Positions 29,625-40,305 are shown, counted from the first letter of the stretch. The stretch is DNA of 64,000 nt from Stenotrophomonas maltophilia (GCF_025642255.1 NZ_CP106759.1:124001-188000); one strand, 5' to 3'. The notes: generated from the sequence alone by a model not told the origin. Translations and numbers: made by a program.

Positions 29625-31670
29625 ATGAAGACCCCCACGCTGCTGGCCGCCCTGGCGGCGGCTCCCCTTGCCCCTGACGCATTGGCGCAGTCAGCCGACG
29701 CGGCGCTCACCCTGGGCAAGGTCGATGTCCACCAGCACCGGGAAGGCGCCCTCAGCGCGCACCAGGTACTCACCTCCGTTGACGTTCTGGGCGCAGACCA
29801 GATTGAAGACCGCACCGTGTCCCACAGCTGGGAACTGCTGGGGCAGATGCCCGGCATCCAGCTGACCGAAACACGCCAGGGTGCCGAGTCGGGCAAGGTC
29901 AGCTTCCGCGCCTTCAATGGCGAGGGTTACCTCAATGCCATCAAGACCCTGATCGATGGCATCCCGAGCAACGTCAACAGCGGCAACCAGCGCTTCATCG
30001 ACATGCTGTTCCCGCTGGAAATCAGCTACATCGAGGTGGTGCGCGGGACCAACGATCCGCGTTATGGGCTGCACAACATCGGCGGCAACGTGAACTTCGG
30101 TACCCGCCAGGGCGGCAGTTACACCGATGCGCGGCTGGCCTATGGCAGCTACAACACGCGCGATGCGCAGCTGGCGGTGGGCCGCGAATCCAACGGCTTC
30201 GCGCAGAACTACTTCATCGGCACCCAGGCCAGCGACGGTTATCGCGAGCACGACACCTCCAGGAAGTACTCGCTGGGTGGCAAGTGGTTCTACGGTTCAC
30301 TGGACGATGGCCTGCGCGTGGGCCTGACCGCGCGCGCCTATCACCACGAGGCGGACGAGCCCGGCTTCATGACGGCCGAGGAACTGCGCACGCACCGCCG
30401 TGGCAGCGACCTGCGCAACGCCCATGACGGCGACGACCGCGACATGCGCCAGTTCGCTGCGCATCTGGACCTGAAGCTGTCCGACGCGCTCGTTCTCGGC
30501 ACCCGGCTGTACTACAACCGTTACCAGGACGATCGGCGCGTGACCTTCAGCGACCTGCCCACCGGCAACCTGCCGCGCCAGCGGCGGCTGTGGGACGAGC
30601 GCCAGGCCGGCCTGCTCACCACGCTTACCTGGCAGCCCGCAGCCACGTTGACGGTGGAGGGCGGGTTGAACTACGAGCAGCAGGACAACGGTTACATCCG
30701 CGAGCGGTATGCCTACGCCGAACCCACCGATTTCACCCGCCCGCCGGCCCGCGTGCAGAACGACGACCGCCACAGCTTCGACAACCTGGGCGCTTATCTG
30801 CAGGCCATCTATCAGCCAGCCGCCGCCTGGAAGATCGTGCCGGCCTATCGCGTGGACCGCTTCAGTGGCCGCACGCGGTTGATGGATGGCACCCGCGGGC
30901 GGCTGCAGGACTACGGCACCATCGGCCAGCCCAAGCTGAGCGTCATCCACAGCCTGGGCGACACCACCCACGTCTACGCGAACTGGGGCCGCACGTTCCA
31001 GGTGCTGACCGGCGCCACCGCGCCGGCCTATCTCACGCCCGGGCAGACGCCGATGCGTCCTTCCACCAACACCGGCATGGAGCTGGGCCTGAAGTTCCAG
31101 CCCTTTGACGGCGCCCAGGCCCGCCTGGCGGCATGGCAGCAGGATGCGGAGAACGAGGTGTCCAACATGCCGGCCACCGGCACCACCGTCACCCTGGGCA
31201 AGACCCGGCGCCGTGGCGTGGACGCGCAGTTGAGCCTGCAGGTGGGCGACGACTGGACGGTGTGGGCCTCGCATGCGTACCAGGAAGCGAAGATCACCCG
31301 CGACAACCGCGCCCCCGGCGTGTCCCTGCAGGGTCGCGAAGTGGCCGCCACCCCGCGCCACATCAGCAACCTGGGCGTGGACTACCAGGCCAGCCAGGCA
31401 CTGCGGCTGGGCCTGCAGGCGCGCGCGCAGGGCGACTACTACCTGGAAGAGCGCAACGTGGCCGGCAGATTCGGCGGCTTCGCCGTGCTCGACCTCACTG
31501 CCGCGTACCGGATCAATCCGCGCTGGAGCGTGGACCTGCAGCTGAAGAACGTCACCGGACGTGAGTACGCCTACGCGTGGTACGACAGCTTCTTCTGGGA
31601 CAGTGCCCGGCCGATGTTCTCGCCTGCCCCCGGCCGCACCGTCTTCGTCGGCCTCAGCATGAAGCTGTAG
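29625..31670 (+). CDS. TonB-dependent outer-membrane receptor (possible zinc receptor)
   Basis: A 681-residue TonB-dependent receptor. A short signal (ending PDALAQ) precedes the plug domain (SVDVLGADQIEDRTVSHSWE, GIPSNVNSG, YIEVVRGTNDPRYGLHNIGG). A 22-strand-type barrel then runs to a C-terminal aromatic strand ending FVGLSMKL. Extracellular-loop-like segments are rich in His/Asp (YHHEADEPG; NAHDGDDRD), fitting a metal ligand. With the upstream Zur-like box it could import zinc, but the substrate is inferred. It stands alone, without a TonB or ABC partner. Confidence 0.87.
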   Translation: MKTPTLLAALAAAPLAPDALAQSADAALTLGKVDVHQHREGALSAHQVLTSVDVLGADQIEDRTVSHSWELLGQMPGIQLTETRQGAESGKVSFRAFNGEGYLNAIKTLIDGIPSNVNSGNQRFIDMLFPLEISYIEVVRGTNDPRYGLHNIGGNVNFGTRQGGSYTDARLAYGSYNTRDAQLAVGRESNGFAQNYFIGTQASDGYREHDTSRKYSLGGKWFYGSLDDGLRVGLTARAYHHEADEPGFMTAEELRTHRRGSDLRNAHDGDDRDMRQFAAHLDLKLSDALVLGTRLYYNRYQDDRRVTFSDLPTGNLPRQRRLWDERQAGLLTTLTWQPAATLTVEGGLNYEQQDNGYIRERYAYAEPTDFTRPPARVQNDDRHSFDNLGAYLQAIYQPAAAWKIVPAYRVDRFSGRTRLMDGTRGRLQDYGTIGQPKLSVIHSLGDTTHVYANWGRTFQVLTGATAPAYLTPGQTPMRPSTNTGMELGLKFQPFDGAQARLAAWQQDAENEVSNMPATGTTVTLGKTRRRGVDAQLSLQVGDDWTVWASHAYQEAKITRDNRAPGVSLQGREVAATPRHISNLGVDYQASQALRLGLQARAQGDYYLEERNVAGRFGGFAVLDLTAAYRINPRWSVDLQLKNVTGREYAYAWYDSFFWDSARPMFSPAPGRTVFVGLSMKL

Positions 31671-31718
31671 CCCGGCGGGGCGCTTCGGGCTGCGGAAGGA
31701 ACGCATCTGCCACGCTTT

Positions 31719-31735
31719 TGCACTACATTGGTGCA
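31719..31735 (+). promoter_or_regulatory. NtrC-type box abutting the ntrB start codon
   Basis: TGCACTACATTGGTGCA is a TGCAC-N7-GTGCA palindrome, almost the same as the enterobacterial NtrC consensus TGCACTATTTTGGTGCA. It ends one base before the ATG at 31736. A regulator bound here would block transcription of its own operon, as NtrC does at the E. coli glnL promoter. No separate ribosome-binding site is visible between the box and the ATG. Confidence 0.75.
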
Positions 31736-32789
31736 ATGTCCGACCCCGCGCCGCCACCGCCCCTCGATGCCCTGGGTACCCCCTTGGCCTGGGCCGCTGC
31801 CGACGGCCGCATCACCGGCTGCAATCCGGCCTTCGGACGCTGGCTGGGCGTCAGCGGCCGTCGCCTGCTGGGCCAGCCCCTGGCGGCGCTGGAGGTGCAG
31901 GGCGAGGCGCTGGCCCACTTCCTGGCCCGCGACGAGCGTGACAGCCTGCGCCTGCACCGGCTTGCACTGGCGGTACCGGGAGAGGCACCCCGCTTCGCCG
32001 AAGGCTGGATGAGCCGCCGTGATGATGGCGGCTGGCTGCTGGAGGCGCATCCGGTCGATGAGTTCCCCGGGCTTGACCCCACCCAGGCCTTGCCGAGCGC
32101 ACTCAGCGCGGCGCTGAAGGGCCTGGCCCACGAACTGCGCAACCCGCTGGCTGGCCTGAAAGGCGCGGCGCAGCTGCTGGCTCGCCGTGCCGCACAGCGC
32201 GATGCCAGCGAGCGCGAACTGATTGAACTGATCGGTTCGGAGATCGAACGCCTCAACGGGTTGCTTGACCAGCTGCTGTCGCCGGCGCCGGCCGCACCGC
32301 ATGCCGCCTTGAACATCCATGCAGCACTGGAGCGCGTGCTGCGCCTGGCCGAGAACGAAGCGGGCTGGGCGGTGCGCCTGCAACGCGACTACGACCCCAG
32401 CATTCCCGAGCTGGATGGCGACGCCGACCGCCTTACCCAGGCAGTGTGGAACCTGGTGCGCAATGCGATCCAGGCCGGCGCGGGCACCATCACCCTGCGC
32501 ACGCGCGTGGAGCATGGTGCGCGGGTTGCCGAGCGGCTGCATACGCTGGCGCTGCGGCTGGAGATCGCCGACGACGGTCGTGGCGTACCCGAGGAGCTGG
32601 CCGAACACCTGTTCCTGCCCCTGGTCAGTGGTCGCGCCGAAGGCACCGGCCTGGGCCTGGCGCTGGCCCAGCAGGTCGCGCGCGAGCATCGCGGCACGCT
32701 GACCTACCGCTCGCGGCCCGGCCACACCGTATTCACCCTGCTGCTGCCGATCGGCAGCGGCACCGTTCCGGCCGAGGAGGCCCCGCGCG

Positions 32790-32797
<8 letters not shown>
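31736..32797 (+). CDS. ntrB: Nitrogen-regulation sensor histidine kinase NtrB
   Basis: A 353-residue soluble histidine kinase. An N-terminal PAS domain (about 15-110: TPLAWAAADGRITGCNPAF) is followed by the H-box GLAHELRNPLAGLKGAAQLL with H132. The ATP-binding domain has the N-box NLVRNAIQAGA, G1 ADDGRGVP and G2 EGTGLGLALA. It lacks membrane helices, as expected for NtrB/GlnL, which takes its signal from PII. The start ATG 31736 directly follows the NtrC box. The gene overlaps ntrC by 8 bases. Confidence 0.92.
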
Positions 32798-34238
<1,441 letters not shown>

Positions 34239-34331
34239 ACGGTCCCTGCACGCGATCCTCGCATCCGCTTGCCGAACCGTTGATCCCTCATGGACGATGC
34301 CGTCCGTAGTGTCACCTGCAAGGAGTCTTCG

Positions 34332-34898
34332 ATGCGCCTGTTACCTGCCCTTCTTCCGCTGTCCGCCGCCGCGCTGCTGTCCGCGTGTGGCAGTACGCCG
34401 AAGCCGCAGCCCACGCCACCGCCGCCGGTCGTGACCAGTACCGCACAGCAGGCCGAGGCGAATCTGGCCCCGGCGTCGGCCAGCATCGTCAGTGGCCGGC
34501 TGGTGCTGAAGGTCGAGCCGGCAGGCGTACATATCACCGGCCTGGTCGGTGGCCTGCAGCCGATGCAGCAGGCAGGCTTCCATATCCACGAGCGTGGTGA
34601 TTGCAGCGCTGTGGATGCCAGCAGTGCGGGCAATCACTTCAATCCCGGCGGCGTCGCGCACGGTCGCGCCGGTGCCGGCACGCATCACCTGGGCGACATC
34701 GACAACCTGCGTGCCGATGCCCAGGGCCGCGCCAACGTCGACATCCACCTCAAGGGCGTTACTCTGGGCGGAGGCGCCGCCACCGATATCGCAGGACGCG
34801 CATTGGTCGTGCACGCCAATGCCGATGACTATCGCAGCCAGCCTGCCGGCAATGCCGGCGTTCGCATCGCCTGCGGCGTGATCCGCGTGACGCGCTGA
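34332..34898 (+). CDS. sodC: Cu,Zn superoxide dismutase lipoprotein, copy 1
   Basis: A 188-residue periplasmic SOD. The start is ATG 34332 with AAGGAG upstream; LLSACGSTP is a lipobox. Copper/zinc ligands are present: GFHIHERGDCS (two His), NHFNP, VAHGR, HHLGD, and VVHANADDY. The catalytic arginine lies in GVRIACGV and the disulfide cysteines in GDCS/IACG. It dismutates superoxide outside the cytoplasm. It is followed after 32 bases by a second, better-matching sodC; the two probably arose by duplication. Confidence 0.9.
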   Translation: MRLLPALLPLSAAALLSACGSTPKPQPTPPPPVVTSTAQQAEANLAPASASIVSGRLVLKVEPAGVHITGLVGGLQPMQQAGFHIHERGDCSAVDASSAGNHFNPGGVAHGRAGAGTHHLGDIDNLRADAQGRANVDIHLKGVTLGGGAATDIAGRALVVHANADDYRSQPAGNAGVRIACGVIRVTR

Positions 34899-34930
34899 TC
34901 GCCGCCGGCCATCTTCCAAGGAGAGCATCC

Positions 34931-35551
34931 ATGCGTCTGATCCATACTTCGCTGTTCGCGGCCATCGCCGCCCTGGGCCTGGCGGCCTGCGGCAAGCCGG
35001 CCGACACCCCGCAGACCGAGACGCAGCCGGCCGCGCCGGCCGAGAGCGCAACCACCGAACCGGCGCCCGCTGCAGAACCGGCGTCCACCGCCGATGCCTC
35101 GGCCACGGCCGAGCTGGCACCCACCCAGGGCAACGAGACCAAGGGCAGCGTCACCTTCAAGCGGGTTGACGGCAAAGTGCACGTCACGGGCCAGATCAGT
35201 GGCCTGAAGCCCGGCAGCGAACACGGTTTCCACATCCACGAGAAGGGCGACTGCAGTGCGCCGGACGGCACCAGCGCCGGCGGTCATTTCAACCCGGGCA
35301 AGCAGGACCATGGCAGCGTGGCCAGTGATCCGCACCACGGTGGCGACATGCCCAACATCAAGGCCGACGACAAGGGCGTGGCCACCATCGATGGCCCGGT
35401 GTCGAGCAACGTGAACATCGGCAAGGGCGATGATTTCGACATCATCGGCCGTGGCCTGATCGTCCACGCCGATCCGGATGACTACACCAGCCAGCCGACC
35501 GGCAACGCCGGTGCGCGCCTGGCCTGCGCAGTGATCCAGAAGGCCCCGTAA
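34931..35551 (+). CDS. sodC: Cu,Zn superoxide dismutase lipoprotein, copy 2
   Basis: A 206-residue periplasmic SOD with lipobox GLAACGKP. A roughly 40-residue Pro/Ala/Glu/Thr-rich linker separates the lipid anchor from the enzyme. All metal ligands are present (HGFHIHEKGDCS, GGHFNPG, DHGS, DPHHGGDMPN, IVHADPDDY) and the arginine is in GARLACAV. It has its own AAGGAG site, and shares gene direction and spacing with copy 1. The two copies differ in linker and loop sequence, so they may differ in location or metal supply. Confidence 0.92.
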   Translation: MRLIHTSLFAAIAALGLAACGKPADTPQTETQPAAPAESATTEPAPAAEPASTADASATAELAPTQGNETKGSVTFKRVDGKVHVTGQISGLKPGSEHGFHIHEKGDCSAPDGTSAGGHFNPGKQDHGSVASDPHHGGDMPNIKADDKGVATIDGPVSSNVNIGKGDDFDIIGRGLIVHADPDDYTSQPTGNAGARLACAVIQKAP

Positions 35552-35552
35552 G

Positions 35553-35619
35553 GCCGGGCCATGCCCGGCGGAATGCACCCGCCGAATCGGAACACGGTAG
35601 CGCCGGGCCATGCCCGGCG
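35553..35619. repeat. Pair of SMAG elements
   Basis: GCCGGGC-CAT-GCCCGGC at 35553-35569, and GTAG then CGCCGGGC-CAT-GCCCGGCG at 35597-35619. Both are followed by GGAATGCA. They are in direct orientation 45 bases apart, between convergent genes, and may act as a transcription terminator or mRNA stabiliser. Confidence 0.8.
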
Positions 35620-35634
35620 GAATGCATGCGCCGA

Positions 35635-36522
35635 TCAGCGCGCCAGCAGCTCGCGCGCGTCCTGTCCCGCCTCGCAATGCACGAACAGCACCGGCACACC
35701 GTGTGCTTCCAGCACTGCCGCCATCTGCCGCTGGCGCATCAGGAACTGCTCATAGATGCCCTGCAGGCGATCGCAGTCGCCACTGTCATGATTGTAGTGG
35801 GCGCACCAGCCGGCCGGATCGAACAGCGCCATGCGCGCCTCGCCATGGCTGTAGCGCAGCAACGGCTCCGGTGCGGCCTCAAGCCATTCATCCTCGCCCG
35901 GCGCCATGATCGCTGTCTCGATCAACGGCCACAGCGCGGCCAGGCCCTGGTTGTCGTACTGCATCGACATCATCGCGGCCAGGTCGTTCACGGTGAAATA
36001 GCGCGCATGCTCGATGCGGGCACCGAAACTGTTCTGCGCCATCAGCGCGGTATCGGCATGGGCCATGCCATTGGCCAGCAGCACCTCTTCCAACGCATCG
36101 GCCACCGCACGGGTGGTCGCCACATCACTGCCGGTCAGCAGGAACGGCAGCACACGCAGGCCGCCACCCACCAGCGTCGAATCGGCCTGGAACGGCAGCG
36201 GCACATCGCCATTGGCATCGGTACCGAAGGCCAGCAGCCGCGGGCCCTGGTTGCGGCCCGGCGCGCGCATCTGCAGTTCTTCCAGACGGCGATGGATCGG
36301 CCAGCCCGGGCGCAGCACTTCGGCCGGGTCGAAATGGGCGGCGGCCAGGACCAGGTCCAGCTCGGCCACGGCCGGCACCAGCTTGGACAGGTCTCGGCCG
36401 ACGCGCTCGGCCAGTTCACCGGCCTGGTCTGCGCTGAGTACCGCCTGGCGGGGGATCTCGCCGCCGGCCAGTTCCAGGGCCAGCACGCCAAGGGCATTCA
36501 TCGCGGGGTCGGGTTTGCTCAT
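35635..36522 (-). CDS. Conserved-looking hypothetical protein
   Basis: A 295-residue soluble protein starting MSKPDPAMNALGVLALELAG. It contains acidic and His-bearing segments (AAAHFDPAEVLRPGWP, LFDPAGWCAHYNHDSGDCD, LFVHCEAGQDARELL). There is no signal or membrane helix. Coding bias is normal and the frame is clean over its length, while the overlapping plus-strand frame is only the upstream extension of the thiolase frame. I do not recognise the family. It is divergent from the thiolase gene. Confidence 0.7.
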   Translation of the reverse strand: MSKPDPAMNALGVLALELAGGEIPRQAVLSADQAGELAERVGRDLSKLVPAVAELDLVLAAAHFDPAEVLRPGWPIHRRLEELQMRAPGRNQGPRLLAFGTDANGDVPLPFQADSTLVGGGLRVLPFLLTGSDVATTRAVADALEEVLLANGMAHADTALMAQNSFGARIEHARYFTVNDLAAMMSMQYDNQGLAALWPLIETAIMAPGEDEWLEAAPEPLLRYSHGEARMALFDPAGWCAHYNHDSGDCDRLQGIYEQFLMRQRQMAAVLEAHGVPVLFVHCEAGQDARELLAR

Positions 36523-36630
36523 GGTTCCACGGTTGGCCCATCACAGGGCGGCAGCTACACTTGGCCCCATTATGCCTGCTCTGTCGTGCAGGCCATGTTG
36601 CAGACACCCTCATCCATGCCAGGTATCTCC

Positions 36631-37911
36631 ATGCCCAACGCTCGTCCCGTCGCCATTCTCGGTGGCGTCCGCATTCCGTTCTGCCGCCAGAACACCGCGT
36701 ATTCGGATGTCGGCAACCTCGGCATGTCGGTACGCACACTGGGTGCGCTGGTCGAACGCTTCGGCCTGCACGGCCAGCAGCTGGGTGAAGTGGCGATGGG
36801 TGCGGTGATCAAGCACTCCAGCGACTGGAACCTGGGCCGCGAAGCCACGCTGTCCTCCGGACTGTCGCCGCTCACCCCGGGCATCACCCTGCAGCGTGCC
36901 TGCGGCACGTCGCTGGACAGCATCATCACCGTCGCCAACAAGATTGCCCTGGGCCAGATCGAATCGGGCATCGGCGGCGGGTCGGACACCACTTCCGACG
37001 TGCCGATCGTGTACGGCAAGAAGCTGCGTGCACGCCTGCTGGCCGCCAACCGCGCCAAGAGCACCGGCGACAAGATCCGCGCGCTGACCTCCGGCTTCAA
37101 GTTCTCCGAGCTCAAGCCCGAGTTCCCGGGCGTGGCCGAACCGCGCACCGGCAAGAGCATGGGCGACCATTGCGAGGACATGGCCAAGGAATGGAACATC
37201 TCGCGTGACTCGCAGGACGAGTGGGCGGTGTCCTCGCACAAGAAGCTGGCCGCCGCCTATGAGCGTGGCTTCTTCAACGACCTGATCGCGCCGTTCCGCG
37301 GCGTGGAGCGCGACAACATCCTGCGCCCGGATACCTCGCTGGAAAAGCTGGCCACGCTGAAGCCGGCGTTCGACAAGGTGTCCGGCCGCGGCACCCTGAC
37401 CGCCGCCAACTCCACGCCGCTCACCGATGGTGCCGCGGCGGTGCTGCTGGCCAGCGAGGAATGGGCCCGCGCCCACGGGCACGAGCCGCAGGCCTACCTG
37501 CGCGATGCGCATGTCTCGGCCGTCGATTTCGTGCACGGCGAAGGCCTGCTAATGGCACCGACCGTGGCCGTGCCTGAGATGCTCAAGCGCAATGGCCTGA
37601 CCCTGCAGGACTTCGACATCTACGAAATCCACGAAGCGTTTGCCGCACAGGTGCTGTGCACCCTGCGCGCGTGGGAGAGCGAGGATTACTGCCGCAACCG
37701 GCTGGGCCTGGAGGCACCGCTGGGCCGCATCGATCCGGACAAGATCAATCTGCTGGGCTCGTCGCTGGCTACCGGTCACCCGTTTGCCGCTACCGGTGCG
37801 CGTGTGATCGCCACGGCCGCAAAGCAGCTGGCCGAACGCGGCGGCGGCCGCGCGCTGGTGTCGATCTGCACGGCAGGCGGCATGGGCGTGGTGGCGATCG
37901 TCGAGCGCTGA
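36631..37911 (+). CDS. FadI-like acetyl-CoA C-acyltransferase (thiolase)
   Basis: A 426-residue thiolase. The start is ATG 36631 (MPNARPVAILGG); ATG 36616 is the alternative. The nucleophilic C91 is in RACGTSLDS, then EIHEAFAAQV, GHPFAATGAR and the second cysteine in SICTAGGMGV. The length and the sequence VRIPFCRQNTAYSDVGN fit the FadI/trifunctional beta-subunit group, which cleaves 3-ketoacyl-CoA in beta-oxidation. No fadJ partner is adjacent. A strong terminator follows. Confidence 0.9.
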   Translation: MPNARPVAILGGVRIPFCRQNTAYSDVGNLGMSVRTLGALVERFGLHGQQLGEVAMGAVIKHSSDWNLGREATLSSGLSPLTPGITLQRACGTSLDSIITVANKIALGQIESGIGGGSDTTSDVPIVYGKKLRARLLAANRAKSTGDKIRALTSGFKFSELKPEFPGVAEPRTGKSMGDHCEDMAKEWNISRDSQDEWAVSSHKKLAAAYERGFFNDLIAPFRGVERDNILRPDTSLEKLATLKPAFDKVSGRGTLTAANSTPLTDGAAAVLLASEEWARAHGHEPQAYLRDAHVSAVDFVHGEGLLMAPTVAVPEMLKRNGLTLQDFDIYEIHEAFAAQVLCTLRAWESEDYCRNRLGLEAPLGRIDPDKINLLGSSLATGHPFAATGARVIATAAKQLAERGGGRALVSICTAGGMGVVAIVER

Positions 37912-37932
37912 TCGCTGCAGAAGGCTGTACAT

Positions 37933-37962
37933 GAAAAAGCCGCCCGGATGGGCGGCTTTTTC
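37933..37962. terminator. Bidirectional rho-independent terminator
   Basis: GAAAAAGCCGCCC, loop GGAT, GGGCGGCTTTTTC: a 13-bp stem with A- and T-runs, so it works in both directions, between the thiolase and hemY genes. Confidence 0.9.
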
Positions 37963-38008
37963 GTTGCGGACCCGGTGGGGTGCCGACCCTTCGCCGGCAC
38001 TGCACCGG

Positions 38009-39319
38009 TCAGGGAAGACGGGGGTTGCCGAACTCGTCGCGCTCTTCGTTGGCGTTGTACACCGGGGGTTGCGGCACCGTCGGCAGATCTTCCACGGTGG
38101 CGCGCGGCGGCACTTCATCGGCACCGGCCCCTGCCGTGCGCACCAGCGCCACACTGTCCTCGCCGCGCTGCAGGCGCAGCGCGTTGGCCAGGCACTGTGC
38201 AGCCAGGGCATGTTCACCCCGCTGGGCGAACAGCTCACCCAGCGCTTCCCAGGCCGGGGCACCGGCGCCGCTGGCGATCGCTTCGTGCAGGAACGTATCG
38301 GCAGCGTCCCATTGCTGCTGGGCCAGGGCGACGCGGCCCTGTGCCAGGCGCAGCGCCGCCGAATCGTCATGCACGTTGCGCCAGCGCTGCAGGTTGGCCT
38401 GGCGGGTGGCGAGGCGTTCGGCGGGCAGGCGGCCATACAGGGCCACCAGTTCGTCGTCCCAACGCTGGTCCAGGGCGTGCTCCAGCGCCAGCAGCGCCGG
38501 CTCGTCCCAGTTCAGCGCCACCGCGCGGCTGGCATAGGCGCCCACCACGTCGGGGGTCGGCCGCAGCGCTTTCGGCGTGGCTTCCCACTGCGCGGCCAAC
38601 GCATTGACGTCGGCCGCTTCCAGCAGCGCCTGCGCGGCCAGGCGCGCTTCCAGTTCGCTGTTGGATTCGGCCGGCAGCACCTTGCTCTGACGCAGGGCGC
38701 CCAGCTGTCCATACGCTTCGTGCGCACGACCGGCGCGGGCCAGTGCCTCGGTGCGCAGCCACAGGCCACGCGGCGGAAGCGGCTGGATCGCGGCCACGTC
38801 CAGCACGTTGATCGCGTCCACCGGCAGGTCGCGCGCCAGCAGTTGCTCGGCGCGCAGCAGCGCCTGCAGGGTGGCATCGGATTCACCCAGCCGCTGCAGC
38901 AGCGCCTCACCTGCGCTGGCGTCAGCACGTGCCTGTGCACTGCGCACGGCATTGGCCAGCGCCACCGCGCTCACTTCCGGATCCTTGGCGGCGCCGTCGA
39001 GCAGCTTTTCCGCACGCTGCCACTGCCCGTGCTCGTAAGCCTGCAGGCCATCGATCAGGCGCACCCGGCCCTGCTTGCGGCGGTAGCGGCCCCACGCACG
39101 GAACGGTGCGGCGATCAGGCTCCACAGCAGCCACAGCACCAGCACTGCAATCACCGTCAGCAGCGCCACCTTCGGCAGATTGCTGTGATAGTCGTAGCCG
39201 CCATAGCGCAGAATCACTTCGCCGTAGCGGTTGAGATCGTCGGTGCCGAGCCATTGCGCGGCGACCACACCAATGGCCACGGCCAGCAACAGCACGACCA
39301 GGGATTGCAGGGGTTTCAT
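38009..39319 (-). CDS. hemY: HemY-like haem-biosynthesis-associated TPR protein
   Basis: A 436-residue inner-membrane protein with two N-terminal helices (SLVVLLLAVAIGVVAAQWL and VALLTVIAVLVLWLLWSLIA), the HemY_N arrangement, and a long TPR region facing the periplasm. The tail is Pro/Glu-rich. Its molecular function in proteobacteria is unsettled. It overlaps the hemX stop by four bases and lies in the order hemD-hemX-hemY seen in enterics; hemC is not in the window. Confidence 0.9.
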   Translation of the reverse strand: MKPLQSLVVLLLAVAIGVVAAQWLGTDDLNRYGEVILRYGGYDYHSNLPKVALLTVIAVLVLWLLWSLIAAPFRAWGRYRRKQGRVRLIDGLQAYEHGQWQRAEKLLDGAAKDPEVSAVALANAVRSAQARADASAGEALLQRLGESDATLQALLRAEQLLARDLPVDAINVLDVAAIQPLPPRGLWLRTEALARAGRAHEAYGQLGALRQSKVLPAESNSELEARLAAQALLEAADVNALAAQWEATPKALRPTPDVVGAYASRAVALNWDEPALLALEHALDQRWDDELVALYGRLPAERLATRQANLQRWRNVHDDSAALRLAQGRVALAQQQWDAADTFLHEAIASGAGAPAWEALGELFAQRGEHALAAQCLANALRLQRGEDSVALVRTAGAGADEVPPRATVEDLPTVPQPPVYNANEERDEFGNPRLP

Positions 39320-40305
39320 TCGGGTAGCCTCCGGTCGGTCTGGGTGCGCAGCTGTTGCAGGGTGCTGCCTAGGGCGGTGTTGCTGGTCTGCAAGGGAAGC
39401 TCGCGCAAGGCCTGCAGTTCAGCACGCTGCGCGCGCAGGGCCGGTGAATCCGGCCAGCGCCGCTGTGCCCACTGCTCCACGCGCGACAGCGCGGCGTCAC
39501 GGCCGGCACGGTCGCCGCGCTCGATCGCCGCCCGGGCCAGGGTCAGTTCCAGTTGCAGTGCATCGTCGGCGTTGCGCCGTTCGGCGGCGGTCAGCGGACC
39601 GTTCTGGCGGCTCGGGCTGATATCGACGAAGGGCGCCAAAGCGGCCTGCCACCACGGTCGCGTCTGGTCGCCGGCCGGCGTACTGGCCACCTGGGTCGGC
39701 AGCCCCTGCAGGGCGCCGGCCAACGCATCCAGTCGCTGCAGCGCCTGAACGCGGGGTCCGGCACCCAACGCATCGAGGGCATCGCGCTCCTGTACCAGCG
39801 CCTGGCGCAGGTTCAGGCCCTCGCTGTCGGGCAGCGCGGCCAGCGCGGTCGCGGCCTGTGCATAAAGACGGCGGGCACCTTCGACATCGTCGGCGTAGTT
39901 CAAGCGCTGTGCGGCCTGGGTCAGCAGCAGTTCGGCCTCGTCGCGCTGCACGGCCTGCCGGCCCTGGTTGGCGCTGTCGGCGAGCTTGGCGAGGTTTTCC
40001 TCCAGCAGCGCGCTGCGCTGCGACAGGCCCAGCATCTCGTCGCGCAGCACACGGTTGGTTGCGGCCGCGTCCTGCAGGCGTTGGCTGGTTGCGCGCTGGT
40101 CGCGACGCAGCGCATCCAGCGTGGCCTCCAGGCCCTGCAACTGCACCGCCATCGTCCGCGACTGTGCTTCCTGCTCATGCTGTTGCTGCTGCCAGAAACG
40201 CCAACCGGCATAGCCCCCTCCACCGAGCACGGCCACCACCGCCAGCGGCAGCAGCAGCCAGCGCAGGGAGCGGCGGGGTGGGGAAACGGGGGCGGTGTCG
40301 TTCAT
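39316..40305 (-). CDS. hemX: HemX-like membrane protein
   Basis: A 329-residue protein with one N-terminal membrane helix (WLLLPLAVVAVLGGGGYAGWRFW) followed by a long Gln/Ala/Leu-rich coiled coil (about 40-130) and a helical C-terminal domain. This is the architecture of HemX, often misannotated as uroporphyrinogen-III methyltransferase; no methyltransferase motifs are present. It sits between hemD and hemY. Confidence 0.88.
   Translation of the reverse strand: MNDTAPVSPPRRSLRWLLLPLAVVAVLGGGGYAGWRFWQQQQHEQEAQSRTMAVQLQGLEATLDALRRDQRATSQRLQDAAATNRVLRDEMLGLSQRSALLEENLAKLADSANQGRQAVQRDEAELLLTQAAQRLNYADDVEGARRLYAQAATALAALPDSEGLNLRQALVQERDALDALGAGPRVQALQRLDALAGALQGLPTQVASTPAGDQTRPWWQAALAPFVDISPSRQNGPLTAAERRNADDALQLELTLARAAIERGDRAGRDAALSRVEQWAQRRWPDSPALRAQRAELQALRELPLQTSNTALGSTLQQLRTQTDRRLPE

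Noticed and set aside
35626..36630. In-frame extension of the thiolase by about 330 codons
   Set aside because: Thiolases start near MPNARPVAILGG; the extension lies antisense to the protein at 35635-36522 and is low-complexity.
39316..40305. Uroporphyrinogen-III methyltransferase activity for the hemX product
   Set aside because: The protein is a single membrane helix plus coiled coil with no SAM-binding motif.
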